The position numbers and the translations under genes are program-made. Below the pieces are notes generated by a model. The model did not search any database and had not been told where the DNA came from. It saw nothing but the letters and a program-made list of their open reading frames with translations. From the NCBI GenBank assembly GCA_023313575.1, contig JAJTTP010000025.1, positions 1 to 64,000 of the forward strand: DNA of 64,000 nucleotides. Direction: 5' to 3'. The DNA is from Eutypella sp. D-1 (Eukaryota; Ascomycota; Sordariomycetes; Xylariales; Diatrypaceae). The first letter of the stretch is position 1. Each line of letters begins with the position of its first letter. This document shows positions 22,101-35,900 of this stretch, piece after piece.

Positions 22101-24059
22101 CTAGGCGGACGCGCTGACGGTCCCGTTGGCGTTAGCGTGCTGGGCGGCCTCGCGCTCGAGCAGGGTCTCCATGAAGCCGGCGGCGGGCTTCGAGGCCCTG
22201 ATCTCGCGGACGACGCGCTGGTCGATGCCGAGCTGTTCGTCAGTCCAGAGGGACTGGTCCTGCAGGCTCGGGTTTTCCTCGCCGACGCCGAGGAAGCCGC
22301 CCTCCGCGGCCCACTCCGAGGTCCGGCGGATGCCGAGCTTGGTCCAGATCTCGTCGACGGCCTCGACCAGCTGGTCGCGGTACTCCTTAGTGTGGCCCGG
22401 CGTGGGCGTGATGCGCAGGCGCTCCTGACCCACGGGCACCGTGGGGTAGTTGATCGACTGCACGTAGATCTGGTAGTCGCTGAGTAGCATGTCCGAGGCT
22501 TGCTTAGCGAGCTCGGCGTTGCCCACCAGGATCGGGACGATGTGCGACGGGTTCGGGATGACGGGGATGTCCCGGGCGCCTAGGGCTTCCTTCACGGCGC
22601 GCGTGTGGAGTTGCTGGAGCCGCCTGTCGTCGTTGTGCTTCATCTGGTATTCGATGGCGGCCCGCGCACCAGCCATGGTCGCTGGGGGCAGAGAAGTCGT
22701 GAAGATGAATCCCGGCGCGAGAGATCTGATCATATCAACGAATTTTGCGCTTCCGGCAATGTAACCACCAACGCATCCGTAGGCTTTCCCTAACGTGCCA
22801 GTGATTATGTCGACACGGTCCATGATGGTTCCCCGGGGTCTGCCCTGCTTGTGGGCTTCGAAGTCGAGATGTTCGGCGACACCGGCGCCCTTGGGGCCGT
22901 ACATGCCGACGGCATGGACTTCATCGAGAAAGGTGATGGCGCCGTACTTATCGGCGAGGTCGCAGATGGCTTCTATGGGACCGATAGAGCCGCACATGCT
23001 GTAGACGGACTCGTAGGCGATGATCTTGGGCACATGGAGGGGTAAGGAGGCGAGCTTCGCTTCCAAATCCTCCATATCATTGTGCTTGAAGACGAGCTTC
23101 TTGGTGCCAGAATGACGAATGCCCTGAATCATAGAGGCGTGGTTCAGGCTATCGGACAGAATGACGCAATCGGGTAGCTTGCTTCCCAATGTCGCAAGAG
23201 TCGCATCGTTGGCGACGTAGCACGAGCTGAAGACTAGTGCGGCCTCCTTGGCGTGCAGTTTCGCAAGGGTATCCTCCAATTCCACCGCATGTTTATTGTG
23301 ACCAGAGATGTTCCGTGTCCCACCAGCGCCGGCGCCGTACTCGTCGAGGGTCTCGTGCATCGCCTTCAGAACCTCATGGTTCTTGCCCATTCCGAGATAG
23401 TCATTGGAGCACCAGACAGCCACCCTTTCCTCCTTGTTTGCGCCGTGGGCCCGAGGGAACTCTTTGGCAAGACGATTGATGTTGTTGAAATAGCGGTAGG
23501 ACTTGTCCTTGTGTTTCTTATCGAGTTCGCGCTGGTAGAAGCCGGCGTAGTCGAATTTGGCAGCCGAGTTCGAGGACTTATCGCTATGGGTGGGTGTCGC
23601 ATTCGCACGATTAGCCGGCATGGTTGGGGGCGGAAACTGGGCTATAGAGGACGCTTATTGTCAGCATGTGTGTGTGTGTGTGTGTGTTCTCAGCTCGGCG
23701 CCTTGGAAGAACTTACGGTTCAAGACGGGACTATCGACGGCCCTGGCCTCGCGGTGGCGGCTGGTGTGAATCTTAGCCTTACCACCCTTGGACTGGCCGG
23801 AGTAGTTACGGAGGCCAGTGACGGTGGTGGCAGTGGTGGCAGTGCGGGCCATACCAGTCTTGCCAACGCGGGCGGACTGAATGGCGAGAGCCTTCCCCAT
23901 GACGGGGCATCGCTGACCCAGCAGTTGGAGCTTGGAGATGGTACCACCGCACGGAGAGACCTGAGGGCGAGTCGAGGTCGACAGAGCGCGGAGGGTGGCC
24001 GGGGATGCCTGCTTGAGAAAGGGGCACATGGCCTTGGACTGACGAAGGACGGCGTCCAT
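22101..24059 (-). CDS. hem1: 5-aminolevulinate synthase, mitochondrial
   Basis: Two exons, 24059-23717 and 23641-22101, separated by a 75 nt intron containing a (GT)n tract, give 627 residues. The enzyme is PLP-dependent and condenses glycine with succinyl-CoA in the mitochondrial matrix, the first step of haem synthesis. Exon 1 encodes the presequence with two Cys-Pro haem regulatory motifs, MCPF (residue 12) and RCPV (residue 51). Exon 2 carries the catalytic core: [45 protein letters not shown] and the PLP lysine in GTLGKAYG around residue 400. The splice is phase 1 and keeps VLNPQFPP open. The CP motifs predict import inhibition by haem, as known for this family. Very secure call. Confidence 0.96.
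23664..23687. repeat. (GT)n microsatellite inside hem1 intron
   Basis: About eleven GT units on the plus strand, wholly inside the intron between the donor at 23716 and the acceptor at 23642. Confidence 0.85.
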
Positions 24060-27000
24060 GGTCAAGGAATTCGAGATTCGAACCAGTAGAGGAGGTTTCT
24101 AGTTGGGTGGTTATAGAATTGACTTTGAGATTGCGGAGGGAAGGCAGGGGTTAGAAAGAGAGAGGGGGAGAGAGTCGATTGAGGTTGAGGTCGAGGTGTG
24201 GGTTGAAGAGGAAAGACAAGATAAAAGAAAAGAAAAGAAAAGAAGACAGGAATAATGAATCTTACTAAGTCCCCAAGAAAAGTCCTTAAGAAAAAGAAGC
24301 GATGCTTATTACTATGTACTAGGGCGCTTTTAACTAGGATGTTGCTGCCGCTGTAACTTTTTCAGTTAAATGGTTACCTGGGCTTATTATGGAGACACAG
24401 CATAGAATCAGCCCGATTCTATTCGCCGCCCGGGAATACTATAACTGCATAACATGCGGTATACGGGGCGGGCTTATGGGTTTCTATCCGCAGCAGGTAT
24501 TCTATAGAAGTATCTTCTACTTCCATTCCATCCTCAGACTGTCATCTACATAACGTAAAGTTCTGGCCTTAATAGATCTTATAGTTCCGCATATAAAATG
24601 TTACAATCGTGGGATTTGACAACAGAAAAAGTGATTGGCTCTGATCATAAAAGGTGTCGTCCCGTCTTAGATATATGATAGATATATGAAACCGACCAGA
24701 TCTATCCCTAACGAAGCATTCCGGACGAACAGGTTGGTTGTACGGACCAGTCAAACCCGAAAGCCTACCCTACAAAGTTGAGGGTTACATGTACACGATA
24801 CACGGGGTTCAGGGCTGCGGCATTAGCGGATTCTGGAACGTCCCTGAGCAAGTATACTTGTATACCAAGGCGGCACCAAGACGGTACCAAGGCTGCAAGG
24901 AGAAACGTAGGGGAAAGTCCCTCCGTCGCCGACTCCGCGTCCTCGCACTTGCGGTTTCTGGACTCGGATCCTACGGTTCCCGCCATGCGATTGGATCCCC
25001 CACATAGGCGGCGGAGACGTTCTACTTAAAGTACTTAGTATAGATGGGGTCAGGCGTGGAACTGCATCGAATGAGATTTCGCCGGTTCTTGTCAGCAATT
25101 GCTCTCCTTGTGATTGGCTGGCCCTACTAAGCTCGACCCTTAAAAGCCTAAAGGGGTATGGTGTCCACGGCGGATAAGACAAAGGGTAGGGGAGGGGAAG
25201 GGGGATTTTTCCGAGTACGAAGTACGAAGGTTCTTTCTTTTTTAGGGCCTCCGGTATTACGGCTTTTTTTTCTGGGCTGGCTGGCTGTCGGTCACCGTCG
25301 GTCGCGGAACTCGCGAATTCGGAGACAAACCTAAATGGATACATGAGCTGATCGGAGATGCATTACCTGGGTATGTATGTAGAATGCAAGAAGAAAAGAG
25401 AGAGAGAGACCAAAAAAAAAAGGCGCATTCCACATTCGTTAGACCGCCGAAGCCCTCCATTCCCGCCCTTGTCCGGACCGGTGTTTGGTCGAAAGCTTAT
25501 GTATGTAGGTCCTTAACATCCCGCTTCGAATCGGGGGTCCGAATATTTCGTATATCTGGAATACCGAGGGTCAAATCCCGAGGAGTTCTGCCGGCGTTTC
25601 GTTGGGATGGTGCCAGGGCCAGATAGAAAAAAAAAAGGCCGAAAGTGAGACGGCGGGATCTGTGGCGTGCGGGTTGACTTAGGTAAGTACATAGGCAGTG
25701 AGAGAGACCAGACCTGTTGCTTGGAGTACTCGGAGGCCGCGCAATGGGGCTGGCTGGAGGTTCAGTCGGTGGGTGAGGTGAAGTGAGAGCGGCTTGCGCC
25801 GAACCCGACTTGTGTCCCTGGATAAAGGCTATATATATGCGAGGCGTGCAGTGCAGGCTTTCCCATAGCCTCCTCTCGTCTCACAGTTCTCTCTCATCCG
25901 CGAAAATCCCAGAAAGTGGCTGGCTGGCTGCTCGCTTCTACTTTGGGCGGGCGGACTTTTCATCCATACATAAGCCGCAGCTTTATGTACACTTATGTAC
26001 GCTTATGTGCGTATATGTAAATCCGTCACTATCCCAGTGATGGCACCGGAAAGTAGCCGAGGCATAACTACCTATTTAGTTATGCCAAATGGACACCTTT
26101 ACCAGTTGACCCCGGACCTTCCTTACCTAATAACTGCCTACAGGACTGGGACAAGAGACAAAAAAAACATGACGCTGGTCCGGCCCGGTAGTTGGGAGCA
26201 GAGCAGTTAGGTGTGGGGTATTGCCGCCCCTCCTTTCCGTCGTCCCTCTACTGCTTTATACATACCGAGGTACAAGAGTGTATGGACACCCTCCCCCCCC
26301 CCTAAAAAAAAAGAATCACAAGGACAGCGTGGGGGGATCGAGAGGAAAAAGCCAGGGTATGTCTCTCGATATATACAACCAATTATCAAAGACAAGTGTC
26401 ATCTGCCATCATCGAAAAGCCATGGGAACAAAAATCTCTAAAATTTCAAGCATTTGTCAAAAAGGATTAAGCATTTCGGGGTGCAGTGGTCAGGGTCAGG
26501 GGGGGGGAATTGTTCTTTTTGGTGGGAAGTCATAGGTGGGGTCACATGCTGAAAAAAAAAAGAAGTCAGGGTCGGCAAACTTATGACTTTTCTGCGCCGG
26601 TCAACCACTAAAGTGCAACCATTGGAAAAAAAAATAATGATAATAAACCAGCAAAAAAGAAGAAGGGAGAGACACAGAAAAAAAGTGTCACAAGTGCCGC
26701 TGCCCCTCCTACTATCCTCAACACTTTCTCTTCTAGGGTAGGTAATTAATTATGGTATAGTTTAGTTAATTGAGTTACCTACTTGAATTGCCTACTTGGG
26801 TAATGCACACATTTTGTGGATTCACCTACTTACCTAGGTACTTAGGTAGGTAGGTACAACAGCTCCGATCTAGTCGGTGTGTGAAGATCCATCCATATCC
26901 GATTCCATATCGGATGTCGAACATGACAAGAAGGAGAAGAAGAAGCTATCAACATCACCATCGACATCGGCACCAACACAAAAACCAGCGACAATAGTAG

Positions 27001-27364
27001 TACGTGGAGACCCGGTATCTCTAGGTAGTCAACTACTACGGAGCTTTGTTCGTTCACCTTGGTCCACTCTATCCGTGTTCCTTTCCTGAAAGGCCGCTTT
27101 GATCACCTAGAGCTCTACTCCGTACTCTACTCTACCTAGGTAGTGTACCCCTACCTACCTAGTACATAGGTAATCTGTTCGATGCCAGCCAGCTAGCTCG
27201 TGATTCCAATTCGTTAATATTATACTCCTTCAACTGGGACGAGACGAGAGAGAAGGGCGGCATTGAACCGAATCCGAGATATCATCCTTTACACAACACA
27301 ACACAGACCAGACAGCCACAGCTACACCATATATTACCTACCAGGAACAGTTCGCCTGCCAACC
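24060..27364. other. divergent intergenic, hem1 / slc1
   Basis: 3.3 kb between outward-facing genes. It holds A/G-rich leader sequence of hem1, a moderately AT-rich part at 24280-24720, and TAGGTA-motif clusters at 26735-26860 and 27125-27175. A 70-codon Lys/Ser-rich frame at 26877-27089 has no further support. Confidence 0.45.
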
Positions 27365-28375
27365 ATGTCACTCCTCTGCTATCTCGCCTACTCCATCGTA
27401 GGATACGCCGGCCTCGTGGCCTTCTTCTACCTGCTAGCCCCCATCTCCTCGAAAGCCGGCTTCGTCGCCCGGTCCCTCGCCGCCTACGCCGCCCTCATAA
27501 TATGCGCCAGCTACGGCATCCTGGCCGCCCTCGTGCTGCGGCCCCTGGGACACGACCAGATCGTGCAGTGGACGACGGGGCGGGCCTTCAAGTACGTGAT
27601 GGGCGGCGCGACGGGGGTGACGTTCGAGGTGGAGGATCCGAACGGCGTGCTCGACACGGTGCGGCCGGCCGTGTTCATCGGGAACCATCAGACGGAGCTC
27701 GACGTGCTGATGTTGGGGTGCATGTTCCCCAAGTACTGCAGCGTCACGGCCAAGAAGTCGCTCCGCAACGTGCCCTTTCTCGGCCAGTTCATGTCCCTGA
27801 GCGGCACCGTCTTCATCGACCGCAAGAACTCCCAGGGCGCCCGCGACGCCATGGCCGGCGCCGCTCGCGAGATGACCCACCGTCGCCAGAGCGTCTATAT
27901 GTTCCCCGAGGGCACCCGTAGTTACGCCAAGGAACCCCAGCTGCTCCCTTTCAAGAAGGGCGCCTTCCACCTCGCTGTCCAGGCCGGTGTGCCTATCGTC
28001 CCTGTCGTCGTCGCCAATTACGCCCATATCCTGCACTTCAAGAGCCTGACCTTCAAATCCGGCACCGTTCCCGTCAAGGGTAAGAACCCCCTTTCTTGTT
28101 CCCCTCTCCTCCCACCCACAAACATACGCTCCGATGAAATGCGATGCTAACCTAGCCAAACCCCCTATGAATTAGTTCTCGATCCGATCCCCACCGCCGG
28201 CCTCAAACCCGAAGACGTCGACGAGCTGACGCGCACGACCCGGGACCTGTTCCAGAAAGAATACACCGCGTTGACGGAACGCGCACTCGGTCGGCCCGTC
28301 GCCGCACCCGTATCCACGGGGAAATACGGCGTCGTCCACGCGAGCGGCGCCGATGCGACGCTGTCCCGGAAGTGA
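27365..28375 (+). CDS. slc1: 1-acyl-sn-glycerol-3-phosphate acyltransferase (Slc1/PlsC family)
   Basis: Two exons, 27365-28079 and 28176-28375 (intron 96 nt, GCTAAC branch site, phase 1), give 304 residues. The enzyme acylates lysophosphatidic acid to phosphatidic acid in the ER/lipid droplet membrane. Two or three hydrophobic segments (about residues 5-60) precede the PlsC domain. Its four blocks are visible: NHQTELD (the H-x4-D catalytic pair, near 107), the VFIDRKN block, FPEGTRS near 180, and VPIVPVVV. Exon 2 supplies VLDPIPTAGL, which follows the domain in fungal members, and the tail. The ATG at 27365 is preferred over the open frame upstream because it begins the hydrophobic N-terminus. 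Strong call. Confidence 0.93.
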
Positions 28376-29796
28376 GACTCCGAGCTAGAGACGGCGAACC
28401 CGGAGTCCGCAGCGCCGGATACATGACCCGCCCCCGTTGCCCGCCACGCTATTCGTCTTCATCTACCGCGCGCCCCCCCGCAGCCCGAGCCGGGACGAAG
28501 CCCCTACTACACCACGTACACTTTTCGAGACAGCCTTGAAGCATTGCAGGCATATACATCGATACCGATACCGATACCGATACCCCTCCCGATATAGACC
28601 AGCATACTCGCATTCCACCGAGCGGCTCAATTCCCAAATCTGCCCTTCCAAGCCTAATTATCGCCAAACCTAAGCCTCACCTGACTTCATCCCCGCCCGA
28701 CATAACCTAACCCCGAGCCACACTACCATGTTCCGGCTCCGTAGATACACGGATACCGACTCCAGGGCAGAAACAAGTCCGAGAGACGACATCCATATTT
28801 TTTCCCTTCTTCCCAATCTTCTAATCATTATCACTATTCACTATTATTTCTTGCATAGGGGGCGGCGGATCTTTGGGGGTGGTTAAGCGGGCGGGGTGTT
28901 CAAGGCGTTGCATTGCGTGCACCACAATGATTGATAGTTGGGCGGAATTCGGTGCGAAAAGGAGAGAGACTTCCAGGCCTAGGCTTAAATAGCAGAGCAG
29001 GGGGGGGGGGGTAAGCAAAGATCATGCGTGGAGGACTACTCACCTTGTCTCGCCCAGAAAGAAGAGAATAAAAGGGAAGACGGGATGGATGGAAAGAAGG
29101 AAGGCAGGCATATATATATAGGAACGCATTATAGAGAAATATAAACTTCGATACCTACCTACCTACTCAAGTCCACACGCAACGTAATTTCTTTCTTAAG
29201 TGCTGACCTCTTATCATATCATATTCCCGTTGCTAGTCCATACCACAAAATGCACCTTGTCTATCGTCTCGTCGGATGTCTGTCTATATAGTACGGAGGT
29301 TGCGTCCAAAGGGGGCGGTAGATGGGATACCTAAGTAGGATAAGTTCAATAACTCCTCAGATCTACGTGGTTGACCAGCCAAGTTACGGCGTATAACGCA
29401 CACGAATACCTACCCAGGTGGCAGTCTTAAAACAATAGTAGAAGTCCGCGTGCGCAGGCAGATGCTCCAGTCGGTATATATGTGTGTAAACAGAGAGCTG
29501 CGCGAGCCCGGGATATCGGGGCCGCTACATACAAGAGAGAACCTGGATATCGGTCCGGTCTAAGTTTGCATGGTCTCGAACTGGACTTGGCATACCTCGG
29601 ATACAATCTCATGATCCAGCGCACCAGTGAACCAGCACAAGCGGAAGTAGTCCCCGCGGACACATTGCACATCGCACATCACTTAATTTCCATAAAAGAT
29701 CCATAAATTCGTATTAATTATTCTAAGTACTCAGCAGGCCAGGTTATCCTAAGCCAAGCCAAGCCGAAAGAAAGTTCGCTTCTAATTCCCAAGACC
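28376..29796. other. intergenic, slc1 / LMBR1 convergent
   Basis: 1.4 kb of 3' flank. Apart from the hexamer repeat at 28560-28584 and a TATA-rich tract near 29110, nothing is recognised. Confidence 0.5.
28560..28584. repeat. (CGATAC)4 tandem repeat
   Basis: Four perfect copies of a hexamer downstream of slc1, in the probable 3' UTR. Confidence 0.85.
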
Positions 29797-31996
29797 CTAC
29801 AACCGTATCCTAGCCTCGCCGCCAAACCACCGGCGTATATCAGAGTCGCTCCTACTCGGTGTCGAGGGCCTGCCGCCGCCACCCCCACCACTACTGCTAC
29901 CGCCCGCGTCGCCGCCCGGCGTCATCCACCGGGGCTTCTTGATGCCGTCACCGATCTCCTGCAGCCAGCGCGGGGTATCGATCGTGTCGATGGTGTTCTT
30001 GAACCGGTGTCCGAGGCTCGTGAAGAAATTGTCGTCTTCGTCTTCTTCGTCGGCAGCAGCGGCGGCGGCGCCGGGGCGCGACGGGCGCGTCGTCCGGGTG
30101 GTCGTCGGCGGCAGGTCCCGGTAGGAAGGGGACGTGGCGAACGGGGTCTGCGGGCCCTCGCGTCTGGCAGCGGGGACAGAGAGGATCGGGGCGGGGCGGG
30201 AGCGGGAGGATGCCGCAGCGGCGTCGAGACGGCGGGAGATGGAAGTGCCGTTGAGTTCGCGCTCGATGAGGTCGCGGCCCTCGCGCCAGGAGCCGGTGCC
30301 GTAGGCGGGCTGATCGTCGTCGGCGCCGCTGTCGTCAATGATGTCGGAGAGGCCGAAGAGGCGGCGCACGCGGCCGTAGAGGCCGAAGAGCGTCGCGCAC
30401 ACGGGCACCAGCACGAAGATCGGGAATAGGTAGTCGAACCACTCGGCCAGCTGCGAGAAGTTGATGTACCGGCCCAAGATGTCGTAGAATGTCGTCCGCT
30501 TGTATATGTCCTTCGACAGGAAGGTTACGAAGTTATAGGAGAGCGGGACGCTCAGCCGTGCGACTTGGCCTGCGTACCAGAAGGCTGATTCGTGGGCGGT
30601 GTTGCGGCGGACTAGGGCGCGGCCACGCCAGACCTTGACCTCCGTCACGGAATGCAGGGCGGCTGTGCACATGTATAAGATCCAGAAGGCGGCGATGATC
30701 TGGCCCGCAAATCCAACTTTGCCGCTATCTCCCGTCCAGTGGTGTACAACGGTATACGGGATCACGGAGAGCGATGGGAGTGCCGCCTTGATAAGTTCGG
30801 ACCAGATGATGCACACGGACGCCAAGGCCAAGAAGGCGCCGAAGAATACGCGAAAGTACGGCAGGAAATGAGAATAGAGGACATAGCGGGAATAAGGGGT
30901 CAGGAGGATGATCTTCTCCCAGAACGGAGAACCCGGCGAGGCGGCGCCGAAATCGAGGCGCTTCGAGGCCCTGGAATCGAGGATCGCTTGTGTCCTCGAC
31001 GCATCGTGCAGTAGGTAATTCCATTCGTCGACGTATCTCGATCTCGCATGGCGTGCACGGATCAACCGGCGGGTGAGGTCGGCTAGATATTTCTCGGTGA
31101 TAACCGTGGGTATGATGCGACTATCCGTTTCCACTAGAGACGCCGCAAGCGTTCTCGGCCGAGACTCGGGGAGGTTGCATATGTCGGATAGTTCCTCGAT
31201 CCAATCCTGGAAATCTAGGGCGGTTCCGGTCTTGCGCTTTCTCAGCTCCGAGACCTGAACTTCGAGCTCCTCCAGGTTCGAGAGGGCGTCCTCCATCTTC
31301 TCGTACAGCTTTGGCGCGTTCGACTGTAACCGACGCAGCCTCCAGCTGGCGCTCGCATTCCTGACCATACTCCGGGGGATTGCGACCAGCCCGTGACCCA
31401 TCAAGTAGATGGCCAGGATCAAGCCCCAGCAGTAAGAGAGGGCAATGACCAAACTCTTGAAAGCTGTGAAAGATGGTCCATAGGCGATAAAGAAGTAAAT
31501 CAAGCCTATGATTCCGGTTCCGAATACGATCGCATGGTACTGGCCGTTCGAGCGCAACGAGTATAAGATTCGGTCTTTGGGTTCGCGATAGCCGGCATCG
31601 GAGTACTCGGCAAGGATGGGGAGAATGAACCTGCAGATGGAATAAGTAACTCGAAGTCTAAGCACGATTATGCGACGAAACCTACCATGTCAGGACGAAT
31701 GTGAGCCAGTACGTGATCCTCCATGAGACCAGAAGCGCCCGATCACTAAGCCATATTCCTTTGGCAGCCTCATCGTCGGTACTAGCGTTGGAGGCGAGAT
31801 CGATGGGAACGAGTAAAACGATGCTCGCGGGTAACGACAGGGCGAAGAAGACGGGAACTAGAAGATACGCCGGTGTCGTTCGTAAAGGTAAATAATGGCG
31901 CAAGATGAGAAGAACGGCGATGGAGATGACGAGAAGGGCGATGACCGAGAATATTATGGAAAGGACCGGCGACGGCCCGCTCGCGAATATGATCAT
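29797..31996 (-). CDS. LMBR1-domain multi-pass membrane protein (LMBRD2-like)
   Basis: Two exons, 31996-31686 and 31630-29797 (intron 31685-31631, 55 nt, phase 2, restoring VLTWFILPILAEY), give 714 residues. The sequence has about nine transmembrane segments: several at the N-terminus (for example IIFSVIALLVISIAVLLIL, AYLLVPVFFALSLPASIVLLV), then a long soluble loop with coiled-coil text (about residues 220-330), then a second membrane block (FFGAFLALASVCIIW, IIAAFWILYMCTAAL, YLFPIFVLVPVCATLFGLYG). This is the LMBR1 family arrangement. The tail after ~550 is disordered, Ser/Arg/Gly-rich. Mammalian relatives act as endocytic or lysosomal membrane proteins; the fungal role is not known. It lies head-to-head with the Fungal_N gene. 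Confidence 0.86.
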
Positions 31997-32908
31997 CTTG
32001 GGCAATTTATTGACGATCCATGGAAAGAAATGAAGAGGAAAAGGAAAGGAAAGGAAAGGAGTTTATTACAGGCTTGAGAATGGGTATTATACCCCGAGAA
32101 GTGAGAAGTAGATAGAAATTTAGGTGTTCTTTGACAGAAAGAAATGAAAGTTAAAGATGTCGAAACAGACCTTAAGACGTGGATTGCATGGTACATACCT
32201 AGGTACTTACGATTGACCATGCGCCTGTAATAAGGACCCACAGCGATTTGAGTTTAGTTGCCGGGTCCACCCCCTAACTTGGCTCTGACGTAGGCCCCTT
32301 GTGTACTTATGTATGTACATACAACTGTGGCTCATTATGTACCCATTTGTGGCTGAAGCCAAATTTAGTATGGACATCAGCTCCCGACCAGCCGAATCTC
32401 CGAAGTCTGTTCAAACGGGGTCCACCTGTCAACCGGGTACATATGCCGGAAATATGGGGCCGCGCCGTCTCCTCCCAAGTCTGTTGACAAAATGAGGGGG
32501 AAGATGTTATTCCGATGGTATACTATATACTATTAAGCTTTTCGCAAATTATTGCCGAATTCAAGAATAAGATGAAGGCCAACATGCATACGTGGAATTG
32601 TGAAATACCCCTGAATTGCCGGCAGGTATGTTAGATGGTGGCTTAGGTGACATCGGAACCAAAGATGGTGGAGTGATTCGTGGGTGTGATAGGTTCGTCA
32701 AAGGTAGTAAGGCAGAGACGGGAGGGAGCCTGCCTGCCTTAAACTTTTAATAACTATAGGAGGGGTGGCCCAGCCCCTCCGTCCTCACGGTGTTCACCCA
32801 CGGACTTTCCTTAAACCTCAGCCGCGAAACCCACTTCTAACCTGTCCCACTATTCACCAAATTCAGAGTAATAACTGCTTTAAACCTCAATCTTCAATCA
32901 TTGCGATC
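31997..32908. other. divergent promoter region, LMBR1 / Fungal_N gene
   Basis: 912 bp with no supported gene. TACATA-type and TAGGTACTTA motifs lie at 32190-32330. Confidence 0.45.
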
Positions 32909-35900
32909 ATGGCTGAACCCGTCGGCATCACTGGCACAGCAGCTGGGATAGTGTCCCTCGGCCTCCAGCTATATGGCAGCCTGAAAGACTACGTAGACGA
33001 CGTCAAAGGCCGCGATGCTTATGTCTCAACGACTCTTGGAAATCTCGAATGCTTGCGGCAGTCACTCAGCAGCATCAATAAAATCATCCCCAACCTCGAA
33101 AACGAACACCCTGATTCTACTCAGGCCGTCGCGAAGTCTCTGCAGAGATGCGAAGTCAAACTAAACGCACTGGACTGCGAGCTCAAAAGCCACGAGCCAA
33201 CGGCGACCCCAAGCGATCTCAAGGGGAAATGGAAGGAAACGAAAAAGAGGATATTGTTTCCATTCACTAAACCGGAGCTAGAGAAGCTCGCTTCACAGAT
33301 CGACGATCTCAACAAACTGCTTTCGCTCGCGCTCTGGGACCTCCAAATGTAGGCCACTGACATTCCTTGTAGCTGAGAGACGTACTGACTTAGGGACAAG
33401 ACACATGAATCATTTGGGTAGCAAACAGCTCACCCGCATCGTCAATTCCAATCATTCGATCGCAACAGATACAACGGCCATCGTAACCCAGGTCAACGAG
33501 ATTCACTCGAGCCAACAGAGCATGGTGGGGTTCGAAAATAGGATCGCTAGCGAGGTGATTAATGCTATTATCCAACACGAACAGGAATCCCCCAGTCAGA
33601 AACTCTTCCAGGCGCTCATGTCGAAACCAGATCTTCTACGGAGGTCGCAAGACGAACTTCAAAGCTCCCAGCCCGCCGCCTTATGTAGTCCATCCGCCGA
33701 GCTCGGTAATTCGCAGGAAGCACAGAACGTAAAATTAATTCGTCCACAACGTCGACAGAACCGAATAGCGGGGTACTGTGGCTGTCGTCATCAACGTCGA
33801 AAAGCTATTGTGAGGAGTTCCCAGCGGTCGATGTTTACGTACTTTGATGAGACGATTGTGGAAACTCAACATGAAACTTGGTGCACTAGGTACCATCCTA
33901 GCCAAGTGCATCATGAACGAACCAGGGGCGTTACCTACATGGGACTTCATCGATTACTTAATGTCGCTCTCGTCGCGGCTTTCACTAGAACTGACGGTGC
34001 CGGCGGCCGTAGTATCAGCCCCATGCTCAAATATGTCGCGGTTGTTGACAGTCAGCGTGCGCGATCATTTCTCATCGTGGAGAGGATAGTATTGACATTA
34101 AAGGAGATTGACAACACTTTCTACTATAAGAAAAATTCCGTTGGAGAAATCGCTTGCCAACAGGTAATTGATTATGGACTGTCGAAATTGAAGAGGCTTT
34201 TTTCCGACAGGTGCGCATCGCCAACCGACATTGACGAGAATGGAGCCACACTTATCTCCAGTGTTGTACGTACTGCTGTGAATACATTTTCTATCATAAC
34301 ATTTACATCACTAGAAGTATATTGACACTGTATGTAGTTAAGTGGACTTCATGTTGTTCGATCGGGATATAGTATTCTAATGAATCTGTTAGATCTTGGA
34401 GCCCCCGCCCCGACCGGACAATATTAGTAAGTATTCTGGAGTACTTTCTTCATCAAATGCATCCAGTTAATTAACATTCTAGTTGGTCCTTCGTTTTAGG
34501 AGCTTTTGACTCCAGATATTTTGGCGACTGGAAGGAGTATTTGAGGCCTTTATTTCTATCAAGTGAACCAAAACCTATGATAGACAGGAATTTTGCCTCG
34601 AGGTATCTAATACCTTTACAAGAATTCCGAAACCTTTTGCAAGGGATAGAAGGAGCTGAAGGTGATTAGATATCATTTATCAACTGTGTGGAGTATGCTA
34701 AGTCGTTTTGATAGCGTTCGGTCTTGACAACCCTCTATACATGGCGATACTACAAAAAGATGTTCAAGCATTACGGGACGTGCTCCGGACAGTCACAATA
34801 ACGAAGGATCTCTTAACAGTCAACGGATTCTTGGCTCCCTCATTGGCTATGGACTGGCCCGAAGGCTTTAGAATACTCACCCAGACCTGCCTGGACTTGG
34901 GTCTTGATATACCCGGAGGGCCCTCTTTGCTTGACTGCCTGTGCAATAGACACAGACTCTGCCGACAGGACCCCGACTCCTTGAATAGTGACTGTCACTG
35001 TGAAGAATTGGTTGAGATCATATTGGACCTTAAAATTCCCATACATGAATATGATGTCTCCATTGTCATAAGGGATATGGCAGGTACATCGTACGCACTA
35101 CTGGAACATATACGCTATTGGCGTGAAAGGTTGGAAGCTCTTGCCCGTCAGCACCTTCCTATCTCCGAACTACAGGAGCTTGGCGTTTCTGACGGACGTG
35201 TCCTTGACCATGCTGCACCCGAGGTAATCAACAGGCTCGAAGCTAGAGGTGTTTCCCCGTCCATAGAATTTGGACTGGAGCGGGAGGATTATCGGCTGTC
35301 TCCACCTTCAAACCAGGTGTCTGGGTCAAGCTCAATTTATCACGTTATCGATGATGCTTGGCAAGCTCAGATTGCCTTCTATCTTGGATTCAAGGATATT
35401 GATACGTTATATAAGGGTCAAACTCCTGCGATGAGCACCTGCAACATATGGTACTCTCGATGGCTATTTGACAATGATGCAGACATGGGCAAAATCCTGC
35501 CGTGGGACAATCATATATCAAACGACTATGTGGTAGTGTTTGATTATGAGCTCCCGCGCCACACAGTTGCTCATCATCTCATGGGCACATTTGCTTTTAC
35601 GCCTGTTGACACGAAGTCTTGCCTAGAGCGGAATGCTCTAGATCGAGAGGCTTTTCCTCCTATCCCCTCTACTTTGCACATGATCCACATGTTTTGCGGT
35701 TCAGAAATTGGCGATGGTTGCGAATGCTTCTGCACAGATCTTGGAGAAGGCTGTACACCAATCCATATCTTTATGAGTTGGAGCTATGCACTGGCGATAT
35801 CCGGCGGGAGGCAGAAACAAGTTGTCGAGTGCATTCATAATCTTCTTTCTGACACTGATAACGACACGAAAGCTCGAGTCTCATATGCTATGGTGCGGCT

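Noticed and set aside
22101..22490. Plus-strand frames across hem1
   Set aside because: Antisense shadows of the highly conserved ALAS coding region.
26877..27089. 70-codon Lys/Ser-rich frame upstream of slc1
   Set aside because: Low-complexity, no family content, no splice partner that would join it to slc1.
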